Origin: Paenibacillus phytohabitans | Lineage (GTDB): Bacteria > Bacillota > Bacilli > Paenibacillales > Paenibacillaceae | DNA: 64,000 nucleotides | Assembly: GCF_013141775.1 (NCBI RefSeq) | Contig: NZ_WHOB01000039.1 | Location: forward strand, 53,403-117,402 | Reading direction: 5' to 3' | Shown here: positions 1 through 9,014 of the stretch, piece by piece | How positions within the stretch are numbered: the stretch's first letter is position 1 | How the letters are laid out: every line of letters begins with the position of its first letter | Notes under the pieces: generated by a model | What the model saw: the letters and a program-made list of their open reading frames with translations, nothing else | Database searches by the model: none | What the model was told of the DNA's origin: nothing | Program-made: the position numbers and the translations under genes

Positions 1-21
1 TTCTGAGAGGAGAGTGATTTC

Positions 22-1179
22 ATGACGGCAAGAATTGTACTTGCAGTCCGGGAGAGCGAGTACATTGAACCGCTGCTGCATTATTTGCACCATAGTGAAT
101 ATGGGGAAATGCTGCGGATCACAGCGTTCAGCAGGCTGGACACTTTTATGGAATTTATGAAGGGAGACGAAATTCCGGATGCAGTTGCCGGAGACCCATC
201 CTTCATTGAAGCCTGGCTGGTGGAAGGAAGGAGCACGGTTCCGTGGGCAGTGTTGAGTGATGCGGGAGACCTGCCGAATGCCGGTAATGTGGCAGGAGGA
301 ATGAGGATTGCCAAATACCAGGCGCTTCCCTCGCTGCTGGAGTCCGTTCTCCAGCTGTGTGATCTGAAGCGGGTCAGGACTGCTGCTGCCCCCAAGGAGC
401 AAACACTGCTGCTGGGAGTTGTCTCGGCAAGCGGCGGCAGCGGCAAAACAACGCTTGCCCTGAATATGGCGAAGCAGCTTGGTGCACTGGGCCTCTCGGT
501 GTTCTACCTCAACCTGGAGAGTGTGGACAGCAGCGGATTATATCTGCGGATGCCGGGCGGTAACGCTCCGGGCTTTGAACGCCTGCTCTACGAACTCAAG
601 GCTGGGGGAGAGAACAAGGGAGGGAGGGGGAAGCCCTTATGGAAGGATTATGCGTTCAGGCATGATAGCCTGCGTTGTGATGCATTCAGACCTGTGGAGA
701 ATTTCAGGGAAATGCTCCAGATGTCACGTCAGGATACGCTGGAGATATTAGAAGGGCTGGCTGCGTCCGGAAGCTATGATGTGATCATTGCGGATACCGG
801 AAGCATTGAGGAGGAGCGGGCTCAGGCTGTATTGCACAGATGCGGACTTCTGCTGTGGGTACTGAAGAACGAGCAGGTAAGCCGGCACAAGACGGAACGC
901 TGGCTTACCTACTTCGACAGCCCGCATTCCGGCATGCCTTCGGAGCTGAGAGGCAGGAGCAGATTCGTGATGAACTGCTGCACGGAAGCGGTGAATGACA
1001 ACCTGGCGGATGCCGGAACCGGGCTGGCGGGTACACTTCCGTATATTCCTTCCTGGGGGATGCAGCATTACGGAGAGCTCTGCCTGAGCTCACCCCAATT
1101 CATAGCCGGGGTACAGCAGCTCTGCAGAAGCATAATTGAACCGGCTTTGCCAGGTGTATTTACCGGGAGTTCTGCATGA
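22..1179 (+). CDS. TadZ/CpaE-like P-loop ATPase of tad locus 1
   Basis: A 385-aa protein with an N-terminal receiver-like or localisation region (about residues 1-120) and a MinD/ParA-type ATPase domain. The P-loop SGGSGKTT lies at about 137-144 with the lysine at 142, so nucleotide binding looks intact. TadZ/CpaE proteins place the Tad pilus machine at a site in the cell; that role is taken from the family and from the tad genes that follow. The ATG at 22 is preceded by GAGGAGAG. The stop overlaps the next start as ATGA, so the two are translationally coupled. CpaB, normally just upstream in such loci, would lie to the left of the window. Confidence 0.85.
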   Translation: MTARIVLAVRESEYIEPLLHYLHHSEYGEMLRITAFSRLDTFMEFMKGDEIPDAVAGDPSFIEAWLVEGRSTVPWAVLSDAGDLPNAGNVAGGMRIAKYQALPSLLESVLQLCDLKRVRTAAAPKEQTLLLGVVSASGGSGKTTLALNMAKQLGALGLSVFYLNLESVDSSGLYLRMPGGNAPGFERLLYELKAGGENKGGRGKPLWKDYAFRHDSLRCDAFRPVENFREMLQMSRQDTLEILEGLAASGSYDVIIADTGSIEEERAQAVLHRCGLLLWVLKNEQVSRHKTERWLTYFDSPHSGMPSELRGRSRFVMNCCTEAVNDNLADAGTGLAGTLPYIPSWGMQHYGELCLSSPQFIAGVQQLCRSIIEPALPGVFTGSSA

Positions 1180-2447
1180 ATGAAGAAATGTTCAGAGCAC
1201 TGCGCAGCGACATCCGGGCAGGGCTGGACGTTACTTCGGCCATAGGAAACCATGAGCTTGCCGCTTTTATTGAACGGATTATTCTTGGACGGGACAATCT
1301 GCAATTTTTGACGGCCAAAGAGAAGCACGAGCTGGTGAAGAAGCTGTTTGACTCCTTCCGGGGGCTGGATATCCTGCAGCCGCTGATAGATAATCCGGCC
1401 ATTACCGAGATTATGATCAATAGCCATGAGGAGATCTTTGTGGAGGAGGATGGCATGCTCCGCAGACTGCCGCTGGCTTTTGAATCCAGAAGCCGGCTGG
1501 AGGATATTATCCAGACTGTAGTCTCAGGCGTTAACCGGGTGGTGAATGAGTCTTCACCGATTGTAGATGCCCGGCTGCAGGACGGTTCGCGTGTCAATAT
1601 CGTGCTGCCGCCTGCTGCGCTAAGGGGCCCGGCAATGACCATCCGCAAGTTCCCTGAGACGCCTATGACCATGGCCGAGCTGGTGAAGCGTGAAGCGCTC
1701 AGTCATGAAGCCGCAGAGCTGCTGCAGATTCTGGTAGCGGCGAAGTACAACATCTTCATCAGCGGGGGGACAGGCTCGGGTAAGACTACCTTTCTGAATG
1801 CCCTGTCGCAGTTCATACCGCCGCAGGAGCGTGTGATTACGGTAGAGGATTCTGCGGAGCTCCAGATTGTCACAGTTCCGAATCTGGTCTCGCTGGAGAC
1901 GAGGAATGCCAACACGGAAGGAAGGGGCGAGATTACCATCCGCGATCTGATCCGCACTTCACTGCGGATGCGGCCGAACCGTATTGTTGTCGGTGAGGTG
2001 CGTGGAGCAGAGTGCCTGGATATGCTGCAGGCGATGAATACCGGCCATGACGGGTCGTTATCAACAGGCCACTCCAACAGTGCGCGTGATATGGTCAGCC
2101 GGCTGGAAACTATGGTTCTCAGTGCCGCGGAGCTGCCGGTAGCTGTAGTCCGTCAGCAGATCGGGTCAGCGATTGATATATTCGTACATCTCTCGCGGCT
2201 GCGGGACCGTTCGCGCAGAGTCATGGAGATTTGTGAAGTTGCGGGTCTGCGCAGCGGAGAGGTCGAGCTGAATCCGTTATATGAATTTCGGGAAACCGGG
2301 GAACGGGATGGCCGGGTACTGGGCGGCCTTGCCGCCTGTGGCAATCCGCTGCTGCATACAAACAAACTGCGAATGGCCGGAATCAGTGATTATTCATTGC
2401 TGCGCTTCAGCGCAGCCAGCCGGAAGCCAGAGGAGGTTATGTCCTGA
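1176..2447 (+). CDS. CpaF/TadA family secretion ATPase of tad locus 1
   Basis: A 423-aa type II/IV secretion ATPase that should power pilin assembly at the inner face of the membrane. Walker A GGTGSGKT is at about 197-204, the Walker B segment RIVVGEVRG at about 269-277, and the His box NTGHDGSLSTGHS at about 288-300. An Asp box region (VITVEDSAELQ) precedes it at about 220-230. The length and the order of motifs are normal for CpaF. It overlaps the TadZ-like gene by four bases and is followed 5 bp later by the TadB-like gene, so it belongs to one operon. Family assignment is firm; the exact substrate is inferred from the locus. Confidence 0.95.
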   Translation: MNEEMFRALRSDIRAGLDVTSAIGNHELAAFIERIILGRDNLQFLTAKEKHELVKKLFDSFRGLDILQPLIDNPAITEIMINSHEEIFVEEDGMLRRLPLAFESRSRLEDIIQTVVSGVNRVVNESSPIVDARLQDGSRVNIVLPPAALRGPAMTIRKFPETPMTMAELVKREALSHEAAELLQILVAAKYNIFISGGTGSGKTTFLNALSQFIPPQERVITVEDSAELQIVTVPNLVSLETRNANTEGRGEITIRDLIRTSLRMRPNRIVVGEVRGAECLDMLQAMNTGHDGSLSTGHSNSARDMVSRLETMVLSAAELPVAVVRQQIGSAIDIFVHLSRLRDRSRRVMEICEVAGLRSGEVELNPLYEFRETGERDGRVLGGLAACGNPLLHTNKLRMAGISDYSLLRFSAASRKPEEVMS

Positions 2448-2452
2448 ATGCC

Positions 2453-3301
2453 TTGAAGAACAGAAGTCAGAGTGTACCCAAAGCGGATAGAAGGATATTC
2501 GCGAAAGGAATAAAGCCGGTTCAGCCGCCTGGCGGGTCTGCTGCGGGCGAACAAGCAATACTTCCGGATTATACCCGGTACGAATTGAACGCTATGCAAC
2601 GAATTCTGGTCATTGTGACGGGTGGTGTACTGTTATTTGGCCTTGGTTACCTGTTCTATCATCATCTGCTTCTCTCTGTGCTGCTAGTGCCGGGCAGTGC
2701 AGCAGGCCCCCGCCTGCTGCGCAAATACCTGCTCCAGCGCCGGCGCTCAGCGCTTAATCTGCAGTTCAAGCAGATGCTCTTCTCGCTCTCTTCATCGCTA
2801 TCTGCCGGACGGTCGGTAGAGAATGCATTTCGCGAGGCGGTGCTTGATCTACGGATGCTTGACCCGGAGGGCAGCGGTGACATGATCGCTGAGCTGAATA
2901 TTATCTGTACCCGCATGGAGTACGGGGAGCCGGTGGAAGAGGCTCTGTATGATTTCAGCAAAAGGGCAGGCATGGAGGATGTGGAACGTTTTGCAGATGT
3001 ATTCATGGTCTGCAAGCGGACGGGCGGGGATCTCGTGGAGATCGTGCGCCGCACTTCTACAATTATTGGAGAAAAGCTGGATATCCAGCAGGATATTGCG
3101 GTCAGTATTGCCCAGAAGAAATTTGAGGCCAAGGCCTTACTCGTCTCTCCGCTGATGATGGTGATGTTCATGAGCCTGACAGCGGGAGACTATATGCAGC
3201 CAATGTATACAGGTGCTGGAATAGCGGTCTCCACACTGGCGCTGATTGCCTTATTTCTCTGCTATCTCTGGACCTCCAAGATCATGGATATTCCATTGTG
3301 A
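2453..3301 (+). CDS. TadB-like platform membrane protein (locus 1)
   Basis: A 282-aa protein of the type II secretion F-domain family. A basic N-terminus is followed by a hydrophobic hairpin (about 48-85), a cytoplasmic helical domain with the usual FKQMLFSLSSSLSAG and GDLVEIVRRTS segments (about 100-215), and two further membrane segments (about 225-278). TadB and TadC form the inner-membrane platform on which the CpaF ATPase acts. The start is a TTG; an ATG five bases upstream runs into a stop at once. The AGGAGG that would serve it is rather far (about 15 bases), so translation is probably coupled to cpaF. Confidence 0.85.
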   Translation: MKNRSQSVPKADRRIFAKGIKPVQPPGGSAAGEQAILPDYTRYELNAMQRILVIVTGGVLLFGLGYLFYHHLLLSVLLVPGSAAGPRLLRKYLLQRRRSALNLQFKQMLFSLSSSLSAGRSVENAFREAVLDLRMLDPEGSGDMIAELNIICTRMEYGEPVEEALYDFSKRAGMEDVERFADVFMVCKRTGGDLVEIVRRTSTIIGEKLDIQQDIAVSIAQKKFEAKALLVSPLMMVMFMSLTAGDYMQPMYTGAGIAVSTLALIALFLCYLWTSKIMDIPL

Positions 3302-3319
3302 AGAGGAGGGAGGGTTGAC

Positions 3320-4192
3320 ATGTCACTGTTATGTGCTGCAGTCATGCTTATCTTCACCGCCGGCTGGCTGAGTCTGCGCTTCAAATGCGGCGGCCGCTAC
3401 GCAGCGCTGCGTGGACTGCCCATGGCAGGGCTCCGGCTGCGGTGGCTGGGCGAGCCAATCCTGCTGCTTGTGGAGAAGGGGAAGGTCGTTAGCCTAATCC
3501 CGGCAGTAATGTTCAAAATTCAGCGCTCACTGCAGCGGATCTACGGCATGCGCCATAGCGCAGAAAGAACATTGATATTCATGGGAGAGATGTTCAGCTA
3601 CAGCTGGCTGTTGATCACAGGAGGCAGCGCACTAACTTTGTTTACGGGTGAGCAGGCGGGAATCTCAATTGGCGGCCTCCTGGCAGTTCTACTTCCGGTT
3701 GCGATGGTCAGTGACCTGCACAAGAAGGTGCGCCTGCGGGAGCAGCTAATTCTGCTTGAGCTGCCGGAGCTGCTGAATAGCCTAGTCTTACTTGTTGGTG
3801 CCGGCGAGACGGTGCAGCGGGCAATCCTCCGCTGTGTCAACAGCCGCCAGGGAGACAGTGCCCATCCGCTGTATGCTGAACTGCTGAAGATGACAGCGGA
3901 ATGGGAAGGCGGCTATTCGTTCCAGCAGGCGTTTGAGAACTTCAGCAAGCGTTGTGCGGTGCAGGAAGTCTCCATCTTCACAACTACAGTACTGCTAAAT
4001 TACCGCAGAGGCGGAGCTGACTTTGTTCTGTCGTTGCGTGATCTGTCGCGGATGCTCTGGGAGAAGCGGAAGGCTATCAGCCGGACCCACGGGGAACAGG
4101 CTTCCTCAAAGCTGGTCTTCCCGATGGTGGTTATCTTCTTAATTGTGATTGTGCTGGTGGGGACACCGGCGCTGATGATGTTAAAAATGTAG
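3320..4192 (+). CDS. TadC-like platform membrane protein (locus 1)
   Basis: A 290-aa F-domain protein. There is an N-terminal membrane segment (about 3-19), a paired segment near 92-130, a cytoplasmic domain with LLELPELLNSLVLLVGAGET (about 140-165) and a C-terminal membrane segment (about 268-288). The cytoplasmic motif is typical of TadC. It would pair with the TadB-like protein encoded just upstream. ATG start behind a strong AGGAGGGAGGG. The pilin gene follows 13 bp downstream. Confidence 0.87.
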   Translation: MSLLCAAVMLIFTAGWLSLRFKCGGRYAALRGLPMAGLRLRWLGEPILLLVEKGKVVSLIPAVMFKIQRSLQRIYGMRHSAERTLIFMGEMFSYSWLLITGGSALTLFTGEQAGISIGGLLAVLLPVAMVSDLHKKVRLREQLILLELPELLNSLVLLVGAGETVQRAILRCVNSRQGDSAHPLYAELLKMTAEWEGGYSFQQAFENFSKRCAVQEVSIFTTTVLLNYRRGGADFVLSLRDLSRMLWEKRKAISRTHGEQASSKLVFPMVVIFLIVIVLVGTPALMMLKM

Positions 4193-4205
4193 GAGGTAGA
4201 AGCAT

Positions 4206-4394
4206 ATGATGACGCTGATTGCAGAAGGTGTGAGGAATTTTTGGAGAGATGAAGATGGACTGGGCACGCTCGAGATGATACTGATTATTGCGGTGTTGAT
4301 TGCGGTAGTGATGGTGTTCCGTGAAGAGATTGTAAAGGTAGTTAAGGATTTGATTAGTACTGCCGGAGATAAGAGTCAGGAAGTATTTGAGTGA
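4206..4394 (+). CDS. Flp1-like pilin
   Basis: A 62-aa prepilin. A short leader ends in DEDG, then LGTLEMILIIAV begins the hydrophobic helix. Cleavage after G18 would put a glutamate at mature position 5, as expected for Flp/type IV-like pilins. One hydrophobic stretch (about 22-40) is followed by a charged helical tail. It should be the major pilin of locus 1, processed by the peptidase encoded at 8455. ATG start behind AGGAGGT. Its stop overlaps the next start (GTGA), so it is coupled to the TadE-like gene. Confidence 0.85.
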   Translation: MMTLIAEGVRNFWRDEDGLGTLEMILIIAVLIAVVMVFREEIVKVVKDLISTAGDKSQEVFE

Positions 4395-5056
4395 TTCCTC
4401 TACAGGAGGAGGAGGGAAGCTTCACAATCGAGGCTTCGCTTCTGCTGCCGATCATTATGTGCATCACAATGCTGCTGCTGTTTTTCTCCCTCTACAGCTA
4501 TCAGAAGTCGATGCTGCTGCAGGTGGGCTCAGCTGCAACCGAACGTGCGGCCTACAATTGGGAGAATAGCAACAGGGCGGTGGATGGGGAATTCGCAGCT
4601 GGCAATTATGATCCGCTGTACTGGAGAATCAGCGAAGATGGATTATTGTGGTCCTTGTTCGGAACGGGTGCACAGAATGGTAGTACGGCAATTGTACTGC
4701 CTGGAGAGGCGGAGGATGGGGGCGAATTGCCTATAGTGAAGCTACGGCAAGCTTCGAAGATTGTCCCGTTGAATCTGACGGGAGAGCTTAGCTACACTTA
4801 TGGACTCACAGGCCGCAAGATCAGTGCTGAATTAAAGAAGGTGCTGAGTTTACCGGTCTTGGATGAATTATTGGCGGATGAGGCGGTTCCCGAGGTGTCT
4901 GCCAGCTCCTATGTTACTGAGCCTGTTGAGTTTATTCGAACCGTAGACCTCATGCGTTACTACGGGTCCAAGTTCAAGAATCATTCATCCGGCAGCAAGG
5001 AGGACACGGGCATGGAGAAGAAGAACGCTGCCCTCATGCTGGACAAGCTGCACTAA
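4391..5056 (+). CDS. TadE-like pseudopilin (locus 1)
   Basis: A 221-aa protein with a short leader, then G9 followed by SFTIEASLLLPIIM. The glutamate at +5 from the predicted cleavage glycine fits TadE/TadF pseudopilins. One N-terminal membrane helix (about 15-35) is followed by an extracellular domain of about 180 residues. The GTG start overlaps the pilin stop, with AGGAAG eight bases upstream. It is probably a minor pilin or assembly initiator of the Tad pilus; that role rests on family and context. Confidence 0.8.
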   Translation: MIPLQEEEGSFTIEASLLLPIIMCITMLLLFFSLYSYQKSMLLQVGSAATERAAYNWENSNRAVDGEFAAGNYDPLYWRISEDGLLWSLFGTGAQNGSTAIVLPGEAEDGGELPIVKLRQASKIVPLNLTGELSYTYGLTGRKISAELKKVLSLPVLDELLADEAVPEVSASSYVTEPVEFIRTVDLMRYYGSKFKNHSSGSKEDTGMEKKNAALMLDKLH

Positions 5057-5115
5057 GCTGCCAATATCTCGGCGGGACCGGTTCAGGGGATGGGACCGGA
5101 GGGAGGTGATAACGG

Positions 5116-7443
5116 ATGCTGCATTCCAAGGAATGCAAGTTGTTCAGCAAGCTTCCTAGCCCGGGCCGCTGCCGGAGTTACGCAAGTCGGAGCGGAACTA
5201 GGAACAGAAGTAGCAACAGAAGTAGCGACAGTAAATTCAGATATCTGCATACAACTGAAGGATCTGTCTCTATTTTTCTGATTATGATATTGGCTTTCGT
5301 GTTTCTTTTCACCACTGTGCTCATAGATTACGCGCGGATTGCGGCTGTGAATGTGCAGGAGGAACGTTTGGCGAGAGCCGCGGTCCGCTCCGTGATGTCC
5401 TCTTATGATATTACTTTACGGGACAGGTACGCTCTATTCGCCTTCGGCGGTAACGATGGCAATCAGCTGCTGTCCAAGGTGCTGAACGATAATCTGTATG
5501 AGAGCGGGCGGGCAGATGCCTTTAATCTGCTGCCGGTAAAGCTGGATTCCTCTTCGCTGAACTGGAGCCGGCCGCTTGGCAGCTACGATATCTTCCGGCG
5601 GCAGATTATTGAAGAAATGAAGTATAAAGCACCTGTTGATTTCGCACTGGAGCTGGCAGGAAAGCTGAAGCCCCTGTCTGCGGCAATGACGGAGGCTTCA
5701 CAGACAACACAGATACTGGGAGACCTGCAGCCTCTATATACTCAGCGTGAGGAAGCATTGGAACTTATGCTGCAGAAGAGAAGAGAGGCTGCTGAAAGTA
5801 CAGTGAAACTGCAGAAGCTTCTGATGAATCCTCCTGCTAATCATATATATCCTGCTGGGCTGGGCTCCATTGCCTCTGCAGCGGATATCCCGGCGATGTA
5901 TAACGATTATTTCGCCAAGTATTACGAGGATTTGTTCCGGGATACCAAAAAACCGCCGAAGTACTCAGGTGTTCTATCGCTGTATAGAAATCAAGTATCT
6001 GATTTGATCAGCCGGATACCTGGTGTTGTGGCTGAGGTTCAGGCAGACCATAACTCCCGGTTACAGGAGGCCAGATCAGCACTTACGAAGGCTGAGGATT
6101 TAAACCGGCAGATGAAAAGCATGCTCGATCAGTCAATGGCTGCCGCAGATACTGCCGGAAATGATCCTGCGCGGAACTGGGACATCCCGGGGAGCGCGGA
6201 TGAAATGAATTCAGAACCTCTCAGGAAGCTGAGGGAACAAGCGGCAAGCCTTATTCTCCCATCATCCGAGTTCAGTACTATGGACAATAATTTAGGGGAA
6301 CAGGAACAGGCTGCAATGAACCTGGAGCCGGCAGTATCCGGATTACCAGCCGTATTGAGTGCATTATCAGGATCATCTGGAGAGTATTCAGGCATGGTTA
6401 CAGGTGTTCTGAATGCTTCAGGGACAATTCATAGTTATATACAGAATTATGGCGAGCATGGATCCATTATTACAGCTGAGGCCGCGCAGATTGACGGCCG
6501 CCGGACTTCGGACAGTGGGCGCAGGCAAACGGAACAACAGGCCAAAACCAAGCTCGGGGAGGCCATGAAACTGCTTAATGAGATCCGCGGTCTGGGTGAA
6601 AGCGCAGAAGAAGCCGCGGAACGGTACCGTAGTCTGCGTCAATACTACGAGGAGAATGTCTCTTTCAATGAGGGTATAGAGCAGGAAGCGGCAGTTACCG
6701 TGAATAGCGGTGATCAGTATACTGCCGGAAAATCATCAATGAAAAATATGGACGGTTTATACTCAGCGATGAGCAGTGTTCTGGAAGGCGCCAGGGACAG
6801 ATTGTATCAAACAGAGTATTCAGCAATGTATTTCCGTCATTTTGATCTATCGGCGCTGACTCCGCTGGCTTCCGGGTCTGCAGAAGGATTCGGAGAAAAG
6901 CTCGGGGAACAACTTGATCCTCAGGCTCAGGAGCTGGAGTATATTCTGTACGGCTTCTATAATCCTGCCGGGAATGTAGCGGCGGCATATGGGGAGATCT
7001 TTGCCTTGCGCCTGGCCGTAAGGACTATGGAGGGAATGATAGAGAAAGCCAGTCTGGGTAATCCGCTGGCGGTCCTGGCTGCTGCACTTTTGTATGGAGT
7101 TGAACAGGCTGTTCAGGACATGCTTCTGCTCTGCAGGAACGGGGAGATTCCCTTATCCAAATATATGACCGCGAAGCTTACCTATCGTGATCATTTGCGG
7201 TTGTTTCTTCTGCTTCATGGAGGAGGGGAGGAACAATTGGCCCGGATGCTTGCACTTATCCGCCTGAATACCGGCACTGATCCGGCGGGGAAGTTCACGT
7301 ATGCCTCAGCAGAGCTCACAATGGGCATGCCGCTGTGGTTTCTCCCTGGAGTAGTGAAGCTGGTGGATTATAGTGCAGGACTCTCGGGGGACGTCCGGGG
7401 TAAGAATTATTTCAGGAAAGTAGGGGCCGACTTTTCTTATTGA
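5116..7443 (+). CDS. DUF5702-type TadG-like membrane protein
   Basis: A 775-aa protein with a basic N-terminal region (about 1-45), the segment TTEGSVSIFLIMILAFVFLF (about 46-65) as a single membrane anchor, then a long extracytoplasmic part rich in Q, E and A with predicted coiled-coil character (about 190-560). The G-S-V-S-I-F context resembles the TadE cleavage site, but the +5 residue is Phe and not Glu, so processing is uncertain. The pattern DYARI...ERLARAAVRSVMSSYD near 70-95 fits the DUF5702 family found in Firmicute tad loci. The ATG is chosen because GGAGGTGATAACGG lies directly upstream. It may be a surface-exposed or stalk component of the pilus. Confidence 0.75.
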   Translation: MLHSKECKLFSKLPSPGRCRSYASRSGTRNRSSNRSSDSKFRYLHTTEGSVSIFLIMILAFVFLFTTVLIDYARIAAVNVQEERLARAAVRSVMSSYDITLRDRYALFAFGGNDGNQLLSKVLNDNLYESGRADAFNLLPVKLDSSSLNWSRPLGSYDIFRRQIIEEMKYKAPVDFALELAGKLKPLSAAMTEASQTTQILGDLQPLYTQREEALELMLQKRREAAESTVKLQKLLMNPPANHIYPAGLGSIASAADIPAMYNDYFAKYYEDLFRDTKKPPKYSGVLSLYRNQVSDLISRIPGVVAEVQADHNSRLQEARSALTKAEDLNRQMKSMLDQSMAAADTAGNDPARNWDIPGSADEMNSEPLRKLREQAASLILPSSEFSTMDNNLGEQEQAAMNLEPAVSGLPAVLSALSGSSGEYSGMVTGVLNASGTIHSYIQNYGEHGSIITAEAAQIDGRRTSDSGRRQTEQQAKTKLGEAMKLLNEIRGLGESAEEAAERYRSLRQYYEENVSFNEGIEQEAAVTVNSGDQYTAGKSSMKNMDGLYSAMSSVLEGARDRLYQTEYSAMYFRHFDLSALTPLASGSAEGFGEKLGEQLDPQAQELEYILYGFYNPAGNVAAAYGEIFALRLAVRTMEGMIEKASLGNPLAVLAAALLYGVEQAVQDMLLLCRNGEIPLSKYMTAKLTYRDHLRLFLLLHGGGEEQLARMLALIRLNTGTDPAGKFTYASAELTMGMPLWFLPGVVKLVDYSAGLSGDVRGKNYFRKVGADFSY

Positions 7444-7458
7444 AGGAGGATTGGCCGA

Positions 7459-8433
7459 ATGAAGCTCTGTCTGCGGAAATCACCGGACCCGCGTGATGAA
7501 GGCAGCATGGTTGTAGAAGCGGCGCTGGTGCTACCCATGTTTCTGTTATTTGTCCTGTTCCTGATCTTTATTGTGCAAATGACACTATATTCCACGGCGC
7601 TGCAGAGCACGGTATCCGATACGGTTAAAATAGTCTCGGCGCATATGTATCCTGCGGCTTTGGCTGCACAGCAATGGGATGATGCAAGTGAAGCAGAGAA
7701 CACAGATTCGTCCGCTGGCTCTGCCTCCCCGGGTGTATGGAGTATTCCGCGGTTGTCGATTGCCGAATGGAGCGAGCATTATGTGAAGGAGCTTCCTGAG
7801 CCTATGGAATCTTGGGTCAGCGCTGCTATCCAGCAGGGAGAAGGGCCGCTCCAGAAGGTGCAGGCCGGGGCTTCCGAGGCCGTATTGGATATAGCACTTA
7901 AGCCTATGCTGAAGCCGTATCTGTCTTCGGACTGGCTTGAATACAGCCGGATTCATGTGTCCAATGTAACCGTCCCTGATCTGAATAAAGGAACACATCC
8001 CTACTTCGGACTGGTAGTCAGCTATGACTTGCCGATGAAGGTCCCGTTCCTGAATCAAAAGATTGTACTTGAGGCCAGTGCAGTCGAACGCTTATGGATC
8101 GGCAACACTGATGTATCCGGAGATGGCGGTGAGGCCGGACCTGATGAGGAAACAGGCACCATTGTCGTCCTGGAGAAGCCTAATCCGGGCGTGGCGAATC
8201 ATCAGGGCCTGATAAAGGTTAAGGTGCCTCCGGGCGCTTCGGCGAACCTGGCCATTTTTTACAAAAGTGGTCAGAGCACGGCCAAATATCTGGGCTGGAA
8301 GCAGGCGGATGAGAACGGATATATCGAATGGGAATGGAAGATAGGCGTAAATACAACACCGGGGACCTGGCCCTTCGTCATTTGTTTGGCTGACGGCACC
8401 ACCTTGGAGGCTACTTTTACAGTTGTGAAATAA
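7459..8433 (+). CDS. TadE/TadG-like pseudopilin with extracellular domain
   Basis: A 324-aa protein starting with a 15-residue basic leader, then G15 followed by SMVVEAALVLPMFLL; Glu sits at +5 of the predicted cleavage site. One hydrophobic helix (about 21-45) leads to an extracellular domain. The last 95 residues or so (after about 230, beginning GTIVVLEKPNPGVANHQG) look like a separate beta-rich module with W-rich motifs, possibly an Ig-like or adhesive domain. ATG start behind GAAGGAGGA. It lies between the DUF5702-type gene and the prepilin peptidase gene and is likely a minor pilin. Confidence 0.75.
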   Translation: MKLCLRKSPDPRDEGSMVVEAALVLPMFLLFVLFLIFIVQMTLYSTALQSTVSDTVKIVSAHMYPAALAAQQWDDASEAENTDSSAGSASPGVWSIPRLSIAEWSEHYVKELPEPMESWVSAAIQQGEGPLQKVQAGASEAVLDIALKPMLKPYLSSDWLEYSRIHVSNVTVPDLNKGTHPYFGLVVSYDLPMKVPFLNQKIVLEASAVERLWIGNTDVSGDGGEAGPDEETGTIVVLEKPNPGVANHQGLIKVKVPPGASANLAIFYKSGQSTAKYLGWKQADENGYIEWEWKIGVNTTPGTWPFVICLADGTTLEATFTVVK

Positions 8434-8454
8434 CTGAAGTTTAGAGGAAGGGGA

Positions 8455-8973
8455 GTGCGGATGACAGAATGGGCTTTTTGGGGCTGCCTGCCGTTCCTGA
8501 CAGCAGCATTATTCACCGATATACGCTGGATGAAGATCCCTAACTGGATTACATTGCCTGCACTTGTTGCGGGAATATCCCTGCAGGTGATTATGAGCGG
8601 CCGGCATGGACTGCTCTTATCTCTGTGCGGTGCAGGTTCGGGGTTTCTGCTGCTGCTGATCATGTATTTCATCGGGGCAGTGGGGGCAGGAGATGTTAAG
8701 CTTTTTGCCGGAATTGGTGCCTGGACTGGTGTATTGTTCTCCCTGCAGGTAATTGTGTATTCTGTGCTGTTGGGAGCCGTTGTCGGCTGGATCATGATTC
8801 TCTTCAGGCGGGAAGCAGGCCGGAGGGTACGCGGTATGTTAAGCAGAACAGCGGGATTCCTGCTGCTCCGTAATACGGATATGTTCAAAAAAGGACAGGG
8901 GAGTGATCTGCTCCGGTTTCCTTTTATGCTGGCTGTTTTTCCGGGATTTATCTGTGCGTATTATTATTTCTGA
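8455..8973 (+). CDS. A24-family prepilin peptidase (TadV/CpaA-like)
   Basis: A 172-aa multi-spanning protease that would cleave the Flp1 and TadE-like leaders. The two catalytic aspartates of A24 peptidases are visible: one in FTDIRWMKIPN near residue 22 and one in GAGDVKLFAGIGAW near residue 80. Five or six hydrophobic segments fill the rest. The length fits the short TadV/CpaA type, which lacks the N-methylase domain. A GTG at 8455 and an ATG at 8461 are both possible starts behind AGGAAGGGGAG; only two residues differ. It is the only peptidase of this kind in the window, so it could in principle serve both tad loci. Confidence 0.9.
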   Translation: MRMTEWAFWGCLPFLTAALFTDIRWMKIPNWITLPALVAGISLQVIMSGRHGLLLSLCGAGSGFLLLLIMYFIGAVGAGDVKLFAGIGAWTGVLFSLQVIVYSVLLGAVVGWIMILFRREAGRRVRGMLSRTAGFLLLRNTDMFKKGQGSDLLRFPFMLAVFPGFICAYYYF

Positions 8974-9014
8974 CTTGAGGTTTGGAGTTATAACAGCTCA
9001 GGAGGTGAAGCTGC

